DNA of 64,000 nt, taken from Clostridia bacterium (GTDB lineage Bacteria; Bacillota; Clostridia; Oscillospirales; CAG-272). The DNA is taken from the NCBI GenBank assembly GCA_017622085.1, contig JAGARU010000049.1, positions 53,364 through 117,363 of the forward strand, given 5' to 3'. The notes under the pieces are model-generated. The model was not told the DNA's origin. It saw nothing but the letters and a program-made list of their open reading frames with translations, and did no database searches. Within the stretch, counting starts at the first letter, position 1. Each line of letters begins with the position of its first letter. The translations under genes and the position numbers were made by a program. Below, piece after piece: positions 1 to 8,067 of the stretch.

Positions 1-439
1 AGGTAGAGCTACCGCGCAGAGGACGGCCACATTTAGGGCACGTCTTACTTTTGTAATTACTCTTTCCAAGCGCCGAATCGCCATAGGAAAAGTAGTGATT
101 CAACATCTTCAGATTTACGCCGATGCTTGCCTCATGCTTGTTATCCGCCCGACAGAACAAAACGTGTTCGCCTGTTTTGGCTTCATACTCTGCCATGACG
201 CAACCCACGCCCTGTATCAGGCGAAATTCTTTGATATCATCAAGAGCAAGCTCCCTTACGCACGTTTTATCTTCATACTGATAAAAGCGCTCACGAGTGA
301 CGAGAACGATACCATCCAACACCTTTTCGGCGCTATCGGTGGGTAAGTTATAGGCGAAGATCGAGATCACCGTGGACTCTTCATGAGAAAAGCCCCAGCT
401 TACTACACGATCAAATAACCGTTTTTCATTCACTTTCAC
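1..439 (-). CDS. ABC exporter half-transporter, N-terminal part (runs off left edge)
   Basis: A GTG start at 439 follows a GGGGGGA ribosome-binding site and opens a frame that stays open to the window edge, about 146 codons. The visible part is a soluble N-terminal domain ending in a zinc-ribbon half, CPKCGRPLRGSS. This is the same architecture as the N-terminus of the ABC protein encoded at 976-3267, which also carries CPKCG just before its first membrane segment. The gene starts 15 bp after the DUF1854 gene, in the same operon. I infer that it is the second half of a heterodimeric ABC exporter. The membrane and ATPase domains lie outside the window, so the family call rests on the N-terminal resemblance and context. 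It was missed as a simple ATG frame because of the GTG start. Confidence 0.7.
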   Translation of the reverse strand, partial: MKVNEKRLFDRVVSWGFSHEESTVISIFAYNLPTDSAEKVLDGIVLVTRERFYQYEDKTCVRELALDDIKEFRLIQGVGCVMAEYEAKTGEHVLFCRADNKHEASIGVNLKMLNHYFSYGDSALGKSNYKSKTCPKCGRPLRGSST

Positions 440-454
440 GGCAAAATCCCCCCA

Positions 455-961
455 TCACAGATAAAGCTCAATCTTGCGAAGGCTCTTTCTGTCAAGCGCG
501 TGGATATCCTCGATAATAAAGCGATTTCCATCCACGTCCATAAAGATTTTTTTCGTATCACTTACGTGAACAATATTGCGGAAGGTATCCTGCATGGTAA
601 AGGAAGTCTCTCCCTCATCGGTCATCACTTTCCAGTATGAGAAGCCGAACTGATCCTTAACGGAAATGATCTTTCGAATCATAGGAGAATAATATTTGCG
701 CTGAAGCTCTGTTTTTAACAATTCCTCCTGAGCGCCGGAAAAATCAGCGGTAGAAAGAATCATTCCAAGCTCATTGCTGTCAATATCCAGAACGGAAATG
801 AACTCCCAAAGCTTATCAAAGGGGAACGCACGATGCAAAAAAACGCGGTCGTAGGTCTTATCCTCGGAGGTCATGGTAAGAAATCCGTTTTTCGTACCAA
901 AGGATGCATTTTCTGCCGTCAAACGATGAATTTTTGCGGCCTCAATAATCGAATTTTCCAT
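455..961 (-). CDS. DUF1854 family protein
   Basis: This 168-residue soluble protein has no signal peptide or membrane segment. The C-terminal half (YWKVMTDEGETSF, then DTFRNIVHVSDTKKIFM and VDGNRFIIEDIHALD) matches what I recognise as DUF1854. That family is known mainly from its position beside ABC transporters, including transporters linked to cyanophycin metabolism in Betaproteobacteria. Its biochemical role is unknown. The start has a strong AAGGAGGA site. It lies between two ABC half-transporter genes with short gaps (14 and 15 bp), so it probably works with that transporter as a cytosolic accessory subunit. That last step is inference from context. Confidence 0.8.
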   Translation of the reverse strand: MENSIIEAAKIHRLTAENASFGTKNGFLTMTSEDKTYDRVFLHRAFPFDKLWEFISVLDIDSNELGMILSTADFSGAQEELLKTELQRKYYSPMIRKIISVKDQFGFSYWKVMTDEGETSFTMQDTFRNIVHVSDTKKIFMDVDGNRFIIEDIHALDRKSLRKIELYL

Positions 962-975
962 AATAATCCTCCTTC

Positions 976-3267
976 TTACTCGGTAATTCCTGCATTTTTC
1001 AGCGCTTCAAGTTGCAGGGAATACAGCTTGTGATATACGCCCTCCTGAGCCATAAGCTCCTTGTGGGTGCCGCGCTCACAAACCTTACCCTTGTCAATTA
1101 CGATCAGCTTTGTTGCGTCCTTCAAGGTAGAAAGACGGTGTGCAATCATAATCGTTGTCTTTCCCTGAGTCAGGATCGACAGAGCCTCCTGAATTTTTTG
1201 CTCGGTTTTCGTATCCATTGCCGCCGTCGCTTCATCCAGTATGAGAATCTTCGGATTGCGCAGGATCGCCCGTGCAATCGACAGTCTCTGCCGCTCACCG
1301 CCGGAAAGGTCCTTATAACCAAAACCGATCTTGGTGTAATACGCATCCGGAAGCTTCATGATAAAGTCATGTGCACCTGCACACTTGGATGCCGCAACTA
1401 CCTCTTCAAAGGTAGCATCCGGGCACGCATATTTAATGTTATCCAAGATCGTACCAACAAAAAGATAGGTTTCCTGAGAAACGATCGCAATGTTGCTGTA
1501 CAGATCTTTAAATGCCATGTCCTTGACGTTAATACCGTCAATCGTAATGGTACCGTCCTCGGCGTCGTACAAACGCATCAGCAAATTGGCAAGCGTGCTT
1601 TTTCCGGCACCGGTATGACCGACAATGCCCAGAATTTCACCTGCATCCACGCGGAAGGACACGTCATCAATCACCTTGTGATTTTTTGTGTAGGAGAAGT
1701 TCACGTGATCAAAGCAAACGTCACCCTGAAGATTGTCCACCGGAACAGGATCTGCCTTTTCCGTAACCTCCGGGCGGGAATCCATAATTTCAAACAATCT
1801 CTGCATCGCGTTAGAGCAATCGGCCGAGAAGTTAATCATGTAGTTGAAGAAGTACATCGGTGAGTAGATCATATTCATGTAGGCAATAAAGGTCATTAGC
1901 TCGCCATAGGAAAGCTGATCCTGAATCACCATCCATCCACCGAGCGCCCACGCAATCAGATTTCCGGAATAAAGAATAAATCCGCTGATCGGCCACGCAT
2001 AGTTATTAAATACAGACAGCTTTTTATCGGCCGTAGCCAAGCGGTCACTACGCCCCTCAAAGCGCTTTTTTTCTTCCTTTTCTTTCGAGAAGGCCTTAAC
2101 CACGCGAATACCGGTCAAAACGTCTGACAGCATAGAATTGAGGGAACGGGAGGCAACGTAACGCTGTGCATGATATTTGGAATTCATGCGATACTGGCGG
2201 CGAATAATTACGAAGAAAATAGGAATCGTAATTAACGTACACAAGGCCAACACAGGCTTGATGATAAAAATCAAAATTGCCAGCACAACAACCTGAACTA
2301 CATTGATGATCAGATAGGGAAAGCCGTCACAGAAAAATTCATAAATGGTGTTACCGTCGCTGTTAACCTGGGTCATCAGTCCACCGGTCTGACGGGAGGT
2401 AAAGAAGCCCAAAGACAGGCGCTGAATCGCCGAGAAAATCGTATTTTTCAGTTTGAAGGACACCTCGGCGGCAACCTTGGACGTAGTGAAATTATTGACA
2501 ATACGAGCCAAAAGTGACAGGATTTTCGTGGCAATGATCATACCGAGCACGAGGAGAATCTGACCGTAAAAGCTTCCATCCTCGCCTAAAACCTCATCAT
2601 AGAAGAAGCCCGAGGAAAGATAGGGCGCCAAAATACCCATAGCGGTCAAAACTACAAGGGAGGCAAGTACCATAGAAAGCATTCCGCCGTATCCCTTGAA
2701 GAAGTGCAAAATACGAACCAAAAGCTTTCCTTTTTTCATGCACTTAGGGCAAACCTTTCGGTTCTTGTCGGGATAGCGCATGCCGCACTTCGGGCAACAG
2801 GCATTTTTAGGATCATCATCCGGATCAATTTCCACCGTCTCGCCATTTTTGATTTTTCTCAAGTACTTATTGAATACTAAAGTAGACGCCCGGCAAAAAT
2901 TCGTCATCATCGCAAGCAAGGCAAAGGAACCATCTGTTTTCTTTGCAACAAAACGCGCTCCGGAAATTAACTCCTCAACGGAAAAAGTCTCTATATCTTG
3001 TAATGCATATTCCGAAAAATCGATCTCATTCCAAACGGAAACCGTCCGAATTGCCTTGGCGGAGAGGGAAGTGGTAGCCTTTTTTTCTGCGCCGGTACAT
3101 CCGCACAAAACGTACAGCGTAGCAGCGGTAGCAAACAAATACGTTTCACAAGGGGTATTGTCCGGCGTCCGATCGCAACGGGAGGCAATCAGAATGTCGT
3201 CAAGATTCACACCGTGACCGACAAGAGCTTCCAACGCAATTTGCGGAATTTTGTCAAATTCAAACAT
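976..3267 (-). CDS. ABC transporter, fused permease/ATPase with zinc-ribbon N-terminal extension
   Basis: The protein has 763 residues. Residues 1 to about 155 form an N-terminal domain of unknown fold, followed by a C4 zinc ribbon (CPKCG, eleven residues, CPKC) at about 157-176. A six-helix exporter membrane domain spans about 195-480, and a C-terminal ATPase has Walker A GHTGAGKST, signature LSGGERQ, Walker B ILILDEATA and switch histidine IAHRLSTL. This is a type IV (MsbA/BmrA-like) exporter half. The start is placed at 3267 because GGAAGGAGGAG lies 5 bp upstream of that ATG; the longer reading frame would include this site in the coding region. It is the first gene of the operon with the DUF1854 gene and the partial ABC gene. 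The substrate is unknown. Confidence 0.92.
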   Translation of the reverse strand: MFEFDKIPQIALEALVGHGVNLDDILIASRCDRTPDNTPCETYLFATAATLYVLCGCTGAEKKATTSLSAKAIRTVSVWNEIDFSEYALQDIETFSVEELISGARFVAKKTDGSFALLAMMTNFCRASTLVFNKYLRKIKNGETVEIDPDDDPKNACCPKCGMRYPDKNRKVCPKCMKKGKLLVRILHFFKGYGGMLSMVLASLVVLTAMGILAPYLSSGFFYDEVLGEDGSFYGQILLVLGMIIATKILSLLARIVNNFTTSKVAAEVSFKLKNTIFSAIQRLSLGFFTSRQTGGLMTQVNSDGNTIYEFFCDGFPYLIINVVQVVVLAILIFIIKPVLALCTLITIPIFFVIIRRQYRMNSKYHAQRYVASRSLNSMLSDVLTGIRVVKAFSKEKEEKKRFEGRSDRLATADKKLSVFNNYAWPISGFILYSGNLIAWALGGWMVIQDQLSYGELMTFIAYMNMIYSPMYFFNYMINFSADCSNAMQRLFEIMDSRPEVTEKADPVPVDNLQGDVCFDHVNFSYTKNHKVIDDVSFRVDAGEILGIVGHTGAGKSTLANLLMRLYDAEDGTITIDGINVKDMAFKDLYSNIAIVSQETYLFVGTILDNIKYACPDATFEEVVAASKCAGAHDFIMKLPDAYYTKIGFGYKDLSGGERQRLSIARAILRNPKILILDEATAAMDTKTEQKIQEALSILTQGKTTIMIAHRLSTLKDATKLIVIDKGKVCERGTHKELMAQEGVYHKLYSLQLEALKNAGITE

Positions 3268-3305
3268 AAAAACTCCTCCTTCCAAGGGTAGACAAACTCA
3301 GGTTA

Positions 3306-3334
3306 AAGGTATCACATTGTGGATAATTTGTCAA
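3306..3334 (-). promoter_or_regulatory. SigA-type promoter of the ABC/DUF1854 operon
   Basis: Read on the minus strand, TTGACA (3329-3334), a 17-bp spacer and TACCTT (3306-3311) lie about 40 bp upstream of the ABC start at 3267. Confidence 0.75.
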
Positions 3335-3367
3335 GGGAAACGGGAGATTTTTGGGTGAACAATTCAC

Positions 3368-3417
3368 AAAAAAACGGCAGGCCCTCTTGCTTTACCGCAA
3401 TCAGGAAACCTGCCGTT
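3368..3417 (-). terminator. Intrinsic terminator after khpA
   Basis: The arms AACGGCAGG (3373-3381) and CCTGCCGTT (3409-3417) are complementary. On the minus strand the stem is followed by seven T residues. It closes the ylxM-ffh-rpsP-khpA operon and sits just upstream of the ABC operon promoter. Confidence 0.85.
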
Positions 3418-3455
3418 ATTTTAGTCGATATTACGTGCGCACCGAAGTGTAGAAA

Positions 3456-3695
3456 TTACTTGATCTCTACAACAACTTTACGATCGTCATTCTTGGCAAT
3501 CGCTTTCATCACAACACGAATTGCTCTTGCAATTTTTCCGTGCTTTCCGATAATCATTCCCATATCGTCTTCCGCCACGCTTAAAACGAGAAGAACCTCA
3601 TCGTTCTCCTGCGCTGTTTCGGTAACGGAAACTTGATCCGGGTTATCTACGATCGCCTTTGCAATATTGCAAAGAACTTTGCTCAGATCAATCAT
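3456..3695 (-). CDS. khpA: KH-domain RNA-binding protein KhpA
   Basis: A 79-residue single KH domain with the GKHG loop (MGMIIGKHGKIARAI) that contacts RNA. KhpA is known to pair with KhpB (Jag) as a small RNA chaperone affecting cell elongation and division in Gram-positive bacteria. Length and position after rpsP are typical. In many Firmicutes rimM, trmD and rplS follow; here a terminator follows directly, so those genes must be elsewhere. Confidence 0.93.
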   Translation of the reverse strand: MIDLSKVLCNIAKAIVDNPDQVSVTETAQENDEVLLVLSVAEDDMGMIIGKHGKIARAIRVVMKAIAKNDDRKVVVEIK

Positions 3696-3752
3696 GGGTT
3701 ATTCCATACCTTTCCTAATGACCGAACCCGTATGAACGAATTCTGAAAATGA

Positions 3753-3998
3753 TTATTTTACGATGCCGCTCTTCTTGAGAATGGAACGAACGGTCTCAGT
3801 GGGCTGAGCACCGTTTGCAAGCCACTGGTTAGCCTTTTCAGCGTCGATCTCGATGGTTGCAGGGTTGGTAAGGGGGTTGTACTTACCGATCTCCTCGATG
3901 AATCTACCATCGCGAGAGAATCTGGAATCTGCAACAACTACATGATAGTAGGGAGCCTTCTTTGCGCCAAGTCTTCTAAGTCTGATTTTTACTGCCAT
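3753..3998 (-). CDS. rpsP: 30S ribosomal protein S16
   Basis: An 81-residue protein beginning [15 protein letters not shown] after Met, with the family pattern [22 protein letters not shown] split around residues 15-37. S16 binds 16S rRNA early in 30S assembly. The start is placed at 3998 because TTTTGGAGGAAAAG lies immediately upstream of that ATG; a five-codon longer form would begin inside this site. It lies between ffh and khpA in the usual order. Confidence 0.97.
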   Translation of the reverse strand: MAVKIRLRRLGAKKAPYYHVVVADSRFSRDGRFIEEIGKYNPLTNPATIEIDAEKANQWLANGAQPTETVRSILKKSGIVK

Positions 3999-4057
3999 TT
4001 TCTTTTCCTCCAAAATAATAAATATATGTGTATTTAAATTATATAAAAATCCGTGGA

Positions 4058-5389
4058 TCAGAACCGAAACGGAATTTTCATCTTTTTACCTTTTCCGGTT
4101 CCACCGGAGAACTGCTTCATCATCTTTTTCATCTGGTCAAACTGCTTCAAGAGCTTATTCAGTTCTTCCACCGTCGTACCGCTTCCTGCCGCAATTCTTC
4201 TCTTGCGGGAAGAGCCGAGGATATCGGGGTTTTCACGCTCAGCAGGAGTCATGGACAGGATCATCGCCTCCGTACGCGCCATAGCCTTTTCGTCCACCTT
4301 CGCGTCCTTCAGCATATTGGGCTTCATGCCGGGAATCATGCCTACCAGCTGATCAAGAGAACCCATATTTTTAAGCTGAGCCATCTGCTCCAAGTAATCG
4401 GTCAGTGTAAACCGATTCTCGCGCATCTTACGCTCCATTTCAATGGCCTTCTTTTCATCAAACGCTTCCTGCGCCTTCTCAATCAGGGAGAGAACGTCGC
4501 CCATGCCGAGAATGCGAGAAGCCATTCGATCGGGATAGAAGGGCTCGATGGTGTCCAGCTTTTCACCGGTTCCGACAAATTTAATGGGCTTTCCGGAAAC
4601 GTACCGTACCGAAAGAGCCGCACCGCCTCGGGTGTCGCCATCCAGCTTGGTTAAAACCACGCCGGTGATATCCAGAAGCTCGTTAAAGGACTGCGCCACA
4701 TTTACGGCATCCTGACCGGTCATCGCATCGATAACCAGCAAGATCTCGGTAGGAGAAACCTCTTTTTTGATGTTTTTCAATTCGTCCATCAGAACCTCAT
4801 CAATGTGAAGCCGTCCGGCTGTATCGATAAACACCATATCGTGGCCATTTTTGATTGCGTAATTCACACCGGCCTTTGCAATTTTAACCGGATCCTTGCA
4901 ATCCTCCATTGCAAAAACAGGAATGTCCAGCTGCGCACCCACTACCTGAAGCTGCTTGATTGCGGCAGGACGGTAAACGTCACAGGCAACCAAAAGAGGG
5001 CGCTTGCCTTGTTTTTTATAGAGCTCGGCCAGCTTACCGCTATGAGTGGTCTTACCGGCACCCTGTAAGCCGGTCATCATAACGACCGTAGGGGGCTTGG
5101 AGCTGATCTCGAGCTTTGCCTGGGTGGAACCCATAAGCGCAATCAACTCTTCGTTAACAATCTTTACAACCTGCTGGGCAGGGAGGAGGCTTTCCAAAAC
5201 CTCAGCACCGACAGCACGTTCGGACACCTTTTTGATAAAGTCTTTTACAACTTTGAAGCTTACGTCTGCCTCAAGCAGGGCAAGCTTAATTTCGCGCATG
5301 CCTTCCTTTACATCGGCTTCGGTAAGTTTTCCTTTATTTCTGAATTTCTTAAATGCATTGGCAAGCTTGTCTGATAAACTTTGGAACAT
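4058..5389 (-). CDS. ffh: Signal recognition particle GTPase Ffh
   Basis: A 443-residue SRP54 homologue. It has an N domain (residues 1-90), then a GTPase G domain with [15 protein letters not shown] and [10 protein letters not shown], and a methionine-rich C-terminal M domain that binds 4.5S RNA and signal peptides ([10 protein letters not shown] and the QMKKMMKQF tail). It targets nascent membrane proteins to the receptor FtsY, which is encoded in this window at 42476-43381. It is cotranscribed with ylxM, its known regulator. Confidence 0.98.
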   Translation of the reverse strand: MFQSLSDKLANAFKKFRNKGKLTEADVKEGMREIKLALLEADVSFKVVKDFIKKVSERAVGAEVLESLLPAQQVVKIVNEELIALMGSTQAKLEISSKPPTVVMMTGLQGAGKTTHSGKLAELYKKQGKRPLLVACDVYRPAAIKQLQVVGAQLDIPVFAMEDCKDPVKIAKAGVNYAIKNGHDMVFIDTAGRLHIDEVLMDELKNIKKEVSPTEILLVIDAMTGQDAVNVAQSFNELLDITGVVLTKLDGDTRGGAALSVRYVSGKPIKFVGTGEKLDTIEPFYPDRMASRILGMGDVLSLIEKAQEAFDEKKAIEMERKMRENRFTLTDYLEQMAQLKNMGSLDQLVGMIPGMKPNMLKDAKVDEKAMARTEAMILSMTPAERENPDILGSSRKRRIAAGSGTTVEELNKLLKQFDQMKKMMKQFSGGTGKGKKMKIPFRF

Positions 5390-5404
5390 TAAATATCCTC
5401 CTTA

Positions 5405-5761
5405 TCAGATTTCGTTCAATTGATTCAACTGAACAATGATATGATCAACCTTGTTAACAGCATCCGCATCCGAAAGGGTCGCTTTAAGCGCAGTCAGTTC
5501 ACCGGAAATATCGGTCACCAGCTTTTGAATCTCACCAAATCGACTGGCCAAACCGAGCTTTTCTTCCATATCCGTCAAAATATCGGTTGCTTTTTTTACG
5601 GAGGATCGGACACCTTGCCTGGAAATGCCTACAGAATCGGATATTTCAGACAAAGACATATCATTGTTGTAATAGCATTCCAGCATCTCACGCTGACGTT
5701 CTGTTAATATGTCGCCATAAAAGTCAAGAAGAATGCCAAAATGCATGTCCTTTTCAAACAT
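5405..5761 (-). CDS. ylxM: YlxM-type DNA-binding protein, SRP-associated
   Basis: A 118-residue helix-turn-helix protein resembling a sigma-70 region 4 (LTERQREMLECYYNNDMS, then LSEISDSVGISRQGVRSSV). YlxM proteins are found before ffh in Firmicutes; in Streptococcus the homologue modulates SRP assembly and Ffh GTPase activity. The gene is first in the operon, 15 bp ahead of ffh, and starts after a GGAGC site. The C-terminal 40 residues look like a coiled coil. Confidence 0.92.
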   Translation of the reverse strand: MFEKDMHFGILLDFYGDILTERQREMLECYYNNDMSLSEISDSVGISRQGVRSSVKKATDILTDMEEKLGLASRFGEIQKLVTDISGELTALKATLSDADAVNKVDHIIVQLNQLNEI

Positions 5762-5793
5762 ACCGAGCTCCTGTAAATCAAATCACTTTACAG

Positions 5794-5822
5794 AGTATAC
5801 CATGAGGAATTGTGTTTGTCAA
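5794..5822 (-). promoter_or_regulatory. Promoter of ylxM-ffh-rpsP-khpA
   Basis: On the minus strand TTGACA (5817-5822), 17 bp, TATACT (5794-5799), with an extended TGG just before the -10. It is the only near-consensus promoter ahead of the four-gene operon. Confidence 0.85.
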
Positions 5823-5895
5823 CAGTTTTTATTAAATTTTTTTAGTATTTTTGCTGTATTATTAAATGCTATTTAATAAATTCACTTCAAAACAC

Positions 5896-5924
5896 TGTCT
5901 TTTCTCGTAAAAACATGGTATAAT
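5896..5924 (+). promoter_or_regulatory. Extended -10 promoter of the GrpB-family gene
   Basis: TGG directly precedes a perfect TATAAT (5919-5924); the -35 (TGTCTT, 5896-5901, 17 bp away) is poor, which fits an extended -10 promoter. It is divergent from the ylxM promoter. Confidence 0.7.
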
Positions 5925-5962
5925 GGAATATATAGTATAAATTTTGACATTTTGGAGGGAAA

Positions 5963-6478
5963 ATGAGAAGCAAATCGGTAGAAGTTGTACCGTACAGCTA
6001 TACATGGGCAGAAAGCTACGAGCTTATAAAAGCAGAGCTTCTCGCGGCTGTTGGCGATTTTATTCTTGGAATTGAGCACGTGGGTAGCACCGCCGTTGAA
6101 GGACTCTCAGCCAAGCCTTGCATTGATATTGACATAATAATTGAAGATTATTCGATGCTTGATACCGTCATTAACCAATTAGCTACCATTGGATATGTGC
6201 ACGAAGGTGATTTAGGAATTAAAGACAGAGAAGCATTCAAATACACCAACAAACCGCATTTGGAAAATCACCATCTGTACGTCTGTCCAAAGAGCTCAAA
6301 CGAATTGCACCGGCATATCACGTTTCGCAATTATCTGAAAACACATCCTGAGGCTGTTGTAAAGTACAGCAAAATAAAAGAGGAAGCTGCTAAATTATTT
6401 CCAAACGATATTGACCAATATATTGCTTATAAAACACCATGTATTGAAGAACTATATGCCGCATGCGGATTACTTTAA
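5963..6478 (+). CDS. GrpB/UPF0157 family nucleotidyltransferase-fold protein
   Basis: A 171-residue protein with the family pattern GSTAVEGLSAKPCIDIDI near residues 40-57, which resembles the GS-x-x-x-D-x-D motif of the polymerase-beta nucleotidyltransferase fold, and HHLYVCPKSSNELHRHI further on. UPF0157 domains occur alone or fused to dephospho-CoA kinase; their activity is uncharacterised. The gene has a GGAGGG site, its own promoter and its own terminator, so it is a single-gene unit. Its base composition looks more AT-rich than its neighbours, so recent acquisition is possible. Confidence 0.85.
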   Translation: MRSKSVEVVPYSYTWAESYELIKAELLAAVGDFILGIEHVGSTAVEGLSAKPCIDIDIIIEDYSMLDTVINQLATIGYVHEGDLGIKDREAFKYTNKPHLENHHLYVCPKSSNELHRHITFRNYLKTHPEAVVKYSKIKEEAAKLFPNDIDQYIAYKTPCIEELYAACGLL

Positions 6479-6500
6479 TAACTTTAACAAAAAGAAGCGA

Positions 6501-6542
6501 AAAAAGCCTCAATCACTCAAAAGAGTAAAATCAAGGCTTTTT
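6501..6542. terminator. Intrinsic terminator after the GrpB-family gene
   Basis: AAAAAGCCT (6501-6509) pairs with AGGCTTTTT (6534-6542), with an inner ACTC/GAGT pair in the loop. T-tracts occur on both strands, so it may also stop transcription coming from spoIIID. Confidence 0.7.
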
Positions 6543-6562
6543 CCGCCATTTTCGCTTCCCCT

Positions 6563-6592
6563 AATTATATAAAATTTGCATTTTATATAATT
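6563..6592. repeat. Perfect AT-only inverted repeat
   Basis: AATTATATAAAAT (6563-6575) and ATTTTATATAATT (6580-6592) are perfect inverted copies around TTGC. The arms contain no G or C. It lies between the GrpB terminator and the end of spoIIID. As RNA it would be a weak hairpin without a U-tract; as DNA it could extrude or bind a protein. No function can be assigned. Confidence 0.6.
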
Positions 6593-6606
6593 ACGTTACT
6601 AAAATC

Positions 6607-6897
6607 TTATAGGGAAGAATGTCTCTTTTTTACACCTCGGCCCTTGAATTTTTTCCGCGTAGCCTCTCCTCCCCGCAAATGACGCTCCGCTTTGTTTTTT
6701 TGTAAAATGGATTCTGCCTGCAAAAATAACGCATGGTTTATATTTTTTAGCTGCTGCGTCAGGTCTTTATGTACGGTTGATTTACTGATGCCAAAATGGA
6801 GCGCCGTGCTACGAACCGTTGCGCGATTCTCAATCAGATAATTCGCCAGTAGCTCAGCACGTTGTGCGGAATCGTAATACGTTAGCTTTTTTTTCAT
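6607..6897 (-). CDS. spoIIID: Sporulation transcriptional regulator SpoIIID
   Basis: A 96-residue DNA-binding protein with helix-turn-helix ALHFGISKSTVHKDL (about residues 32-46) and the diagnostic ERHLRGGEATRKKFK stretch near residues 71-85. SpoIIID activates and represses mother-cell genes during endospore formation, acting between SigE and SigK. It stands alone here between a terminator and the galM terminator. Its presence indicates that the organism, or a recent ancestor, forms endospores. Confidence 0.95.
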   Translation of the reverse strand: MKKKLTYYDSAQRAELLANYLIENRATVRSTALHFGISKSTVHKDLTQQLKNINHALFLQAESILQKNKAERHLRGGEATRKKFKGRGVKKRHSSL

Positions 6898-6925
6898 ATA
6901 GCACTTCCCTTATTGGATTTGCTAT

Positions 6926-6955
6926 ATTTTATGCTTATCGGTACACTTTTATACC
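6926..6955 (-). promoter_or_regulatory. Possible SigE-type promoter of spoIIID
   Basis: On the minus strand GGTATAA (6949-6955) and CATAAAAT (6926-6933), 15 bp apart, resemble the SigE pattern (ATA-containing -35, CATA-containing -10). No SigA promoter is evident. spoIIID is SigE-dependent in Bacillus subtilis; assignment here is inference. Confidence 0.4.
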
Positions 6956-6960
6956 AGCAA

Positions 6961-6990
6961 AAAGAGCCAATGCTGAGGCATTGGCTCTTT
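6961..6990 (-). terminator. Intrinsic terminator after galM
   Basis: A perfect 13-bp stem, AAAGAGCCAATGC (6961-6973) with GCATTGGCTCTTT (6978-6990), has loop TGAG on the plus strand. On the minus strand the stem runs into a short T-tract. It begins 4 bp after the galM stop codon. Confidence 0.85.
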
Positions 6991-6994
6991 GGTT

Positions 6995-8053
6995 TTATTT
7001 TGCGGAAAAAGCAAAAATTGTGGTATAGTGGTAAATTTCACCGGGATGAAGCACAGCGGAGGCAAATTCCGGGTGATTTACTGCATCCGGTGCGTGCTGA
7101 GTCTCAAAGCATACGGCACAGCGCTTCTTCTGCGGAACGTTGCCCTTGAAGGGCGCGTCGCTCTCTTCAATTGCATTTGCCGTATAAATCTGCATGCAAG
7201 GCTGATCGGTATAAACCTCCATGGAACGGCCACTGACAGGATCCGTCAAGGTAGCCGCATGGATCACTGCACCGACCCCGTTGTTCAAAACAAAGTTATG
7301 GTCGTATCCCATACCAAGTTCAAGCGCTTCCTCCTTTGCGTTAATATCCTGCCCGATGGTCTTTTCCTTGCGGAAATCAAAGGGCGTTCCCTTAACGGCA
7401 ACGCATGCTCCCGTGGGGATCAAACCTGCACCGACCTCGGTAATCGAATCCGCATTCACGTATAAAAGCTGATCCTCAATGCATCCGCCATTGTATCCGG
7501 CCATGTTGAAGTATGCGTGGTTGGTCAGATTCAGCACCGTCGTTTTATCGGTAGCCGCATGATAATCAATGGTCAATGTGTTATTGGCTGTAAAAGAATA
7601 TACAACCTTAACGGAAAGTGCTCCGGGATATCCCTCTTCCCCGTCCGGGCTAAGATACGTAAGAGCAAGATAGGAGGTGTCCCCAATCTCCCAAGCGGTT
7701 GCTTCCCAAATTTTCTTGTCAAAGCCTTCTTTTCCGCCGTGAAGATGGTTATCTCCGTCGTTTTTATAGAGAACGTATTCCTTGCCCTCCAAAGTAAATT
7801 TAGCCTGTCCAATGCGGTTTCCGTACCGGCCGATCAAAGCGCCTTGATAACCGCCTGCCGTCAGATATCCGGAGATTGTATCGTAACCGCAAATAACGTC
7901 AGCCAGCTTACCTTCGCGATCCGGCACGCAGATCTCATTTAAAATTCCACCGTAGTTCAAAATCTTTACGTACGCACCGGATGCATTTTTGAGAGTATAA
8001 GCCACCACTTCTCTGCCGTCCGGCAGAACGTCAAATTTGTCCTTCAAAATCAT
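6995..8053 (-). CDS. galM: Aldose 1-epimerase (mutarotase)
   Basis: This 352-residue enzyme interconverts alpha and beta anomers of galactose or glucose. Recognisable motifs are GRYGNRIGQAKF, DNHLHGGKEGFDKKIW with the substrate-binding histidines, and NLTNHAYFNMAG. The ATG at 8053 is chosen because AGGAG lies 7 bp upstream; the reading frame extends six codons further to a TTG that overlaps the galE stop. It follows galE with a 14-bp gap. The pair supplies galactose metabolism; galK and galT are not in this window. Confidence 0.95.
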   Translation of the reverse strand: MILKDKFDVLPDGREVVAYTLKNASGAYVKILNYGGILNEICVPDREGKLADVICGYDTISGYLTAGGYQGALIGRYGNRIGQAKFTLEGKEYVLYKNDGDNHLHGGKEGFDKKIWEATAWEIGDTSYLALTYLSPDGEEGYPGALSVKVVYSFTANNTLTIDYHAATDKTTVLNLTNHAYFNMAGYNGGCIEDQLLYVNADSITEVGAGLIPTGACVAVKGTPFDFRKEKTIGQDINAKEEALELGMGYDHNFVLNNGVGAVIHAATLTDPVSGRSMEVYTDQPCMQIYTANAIEESDAPFKGNVPQKKRCAVCFETQHAPDAVNHPEFASAVLHPGEIYHYTTIFAFSAK

Positions 8054-8067
8054 GAAAGCTCTCCTAA

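Noticed and set aside
5963..6478. Heat-shock co-chaperone GrpE
   Set aside because: The name GrpB is only historical for the UPF0157 family; the sequence has a nucleotidyltransferase-like motif and no GrpE features.
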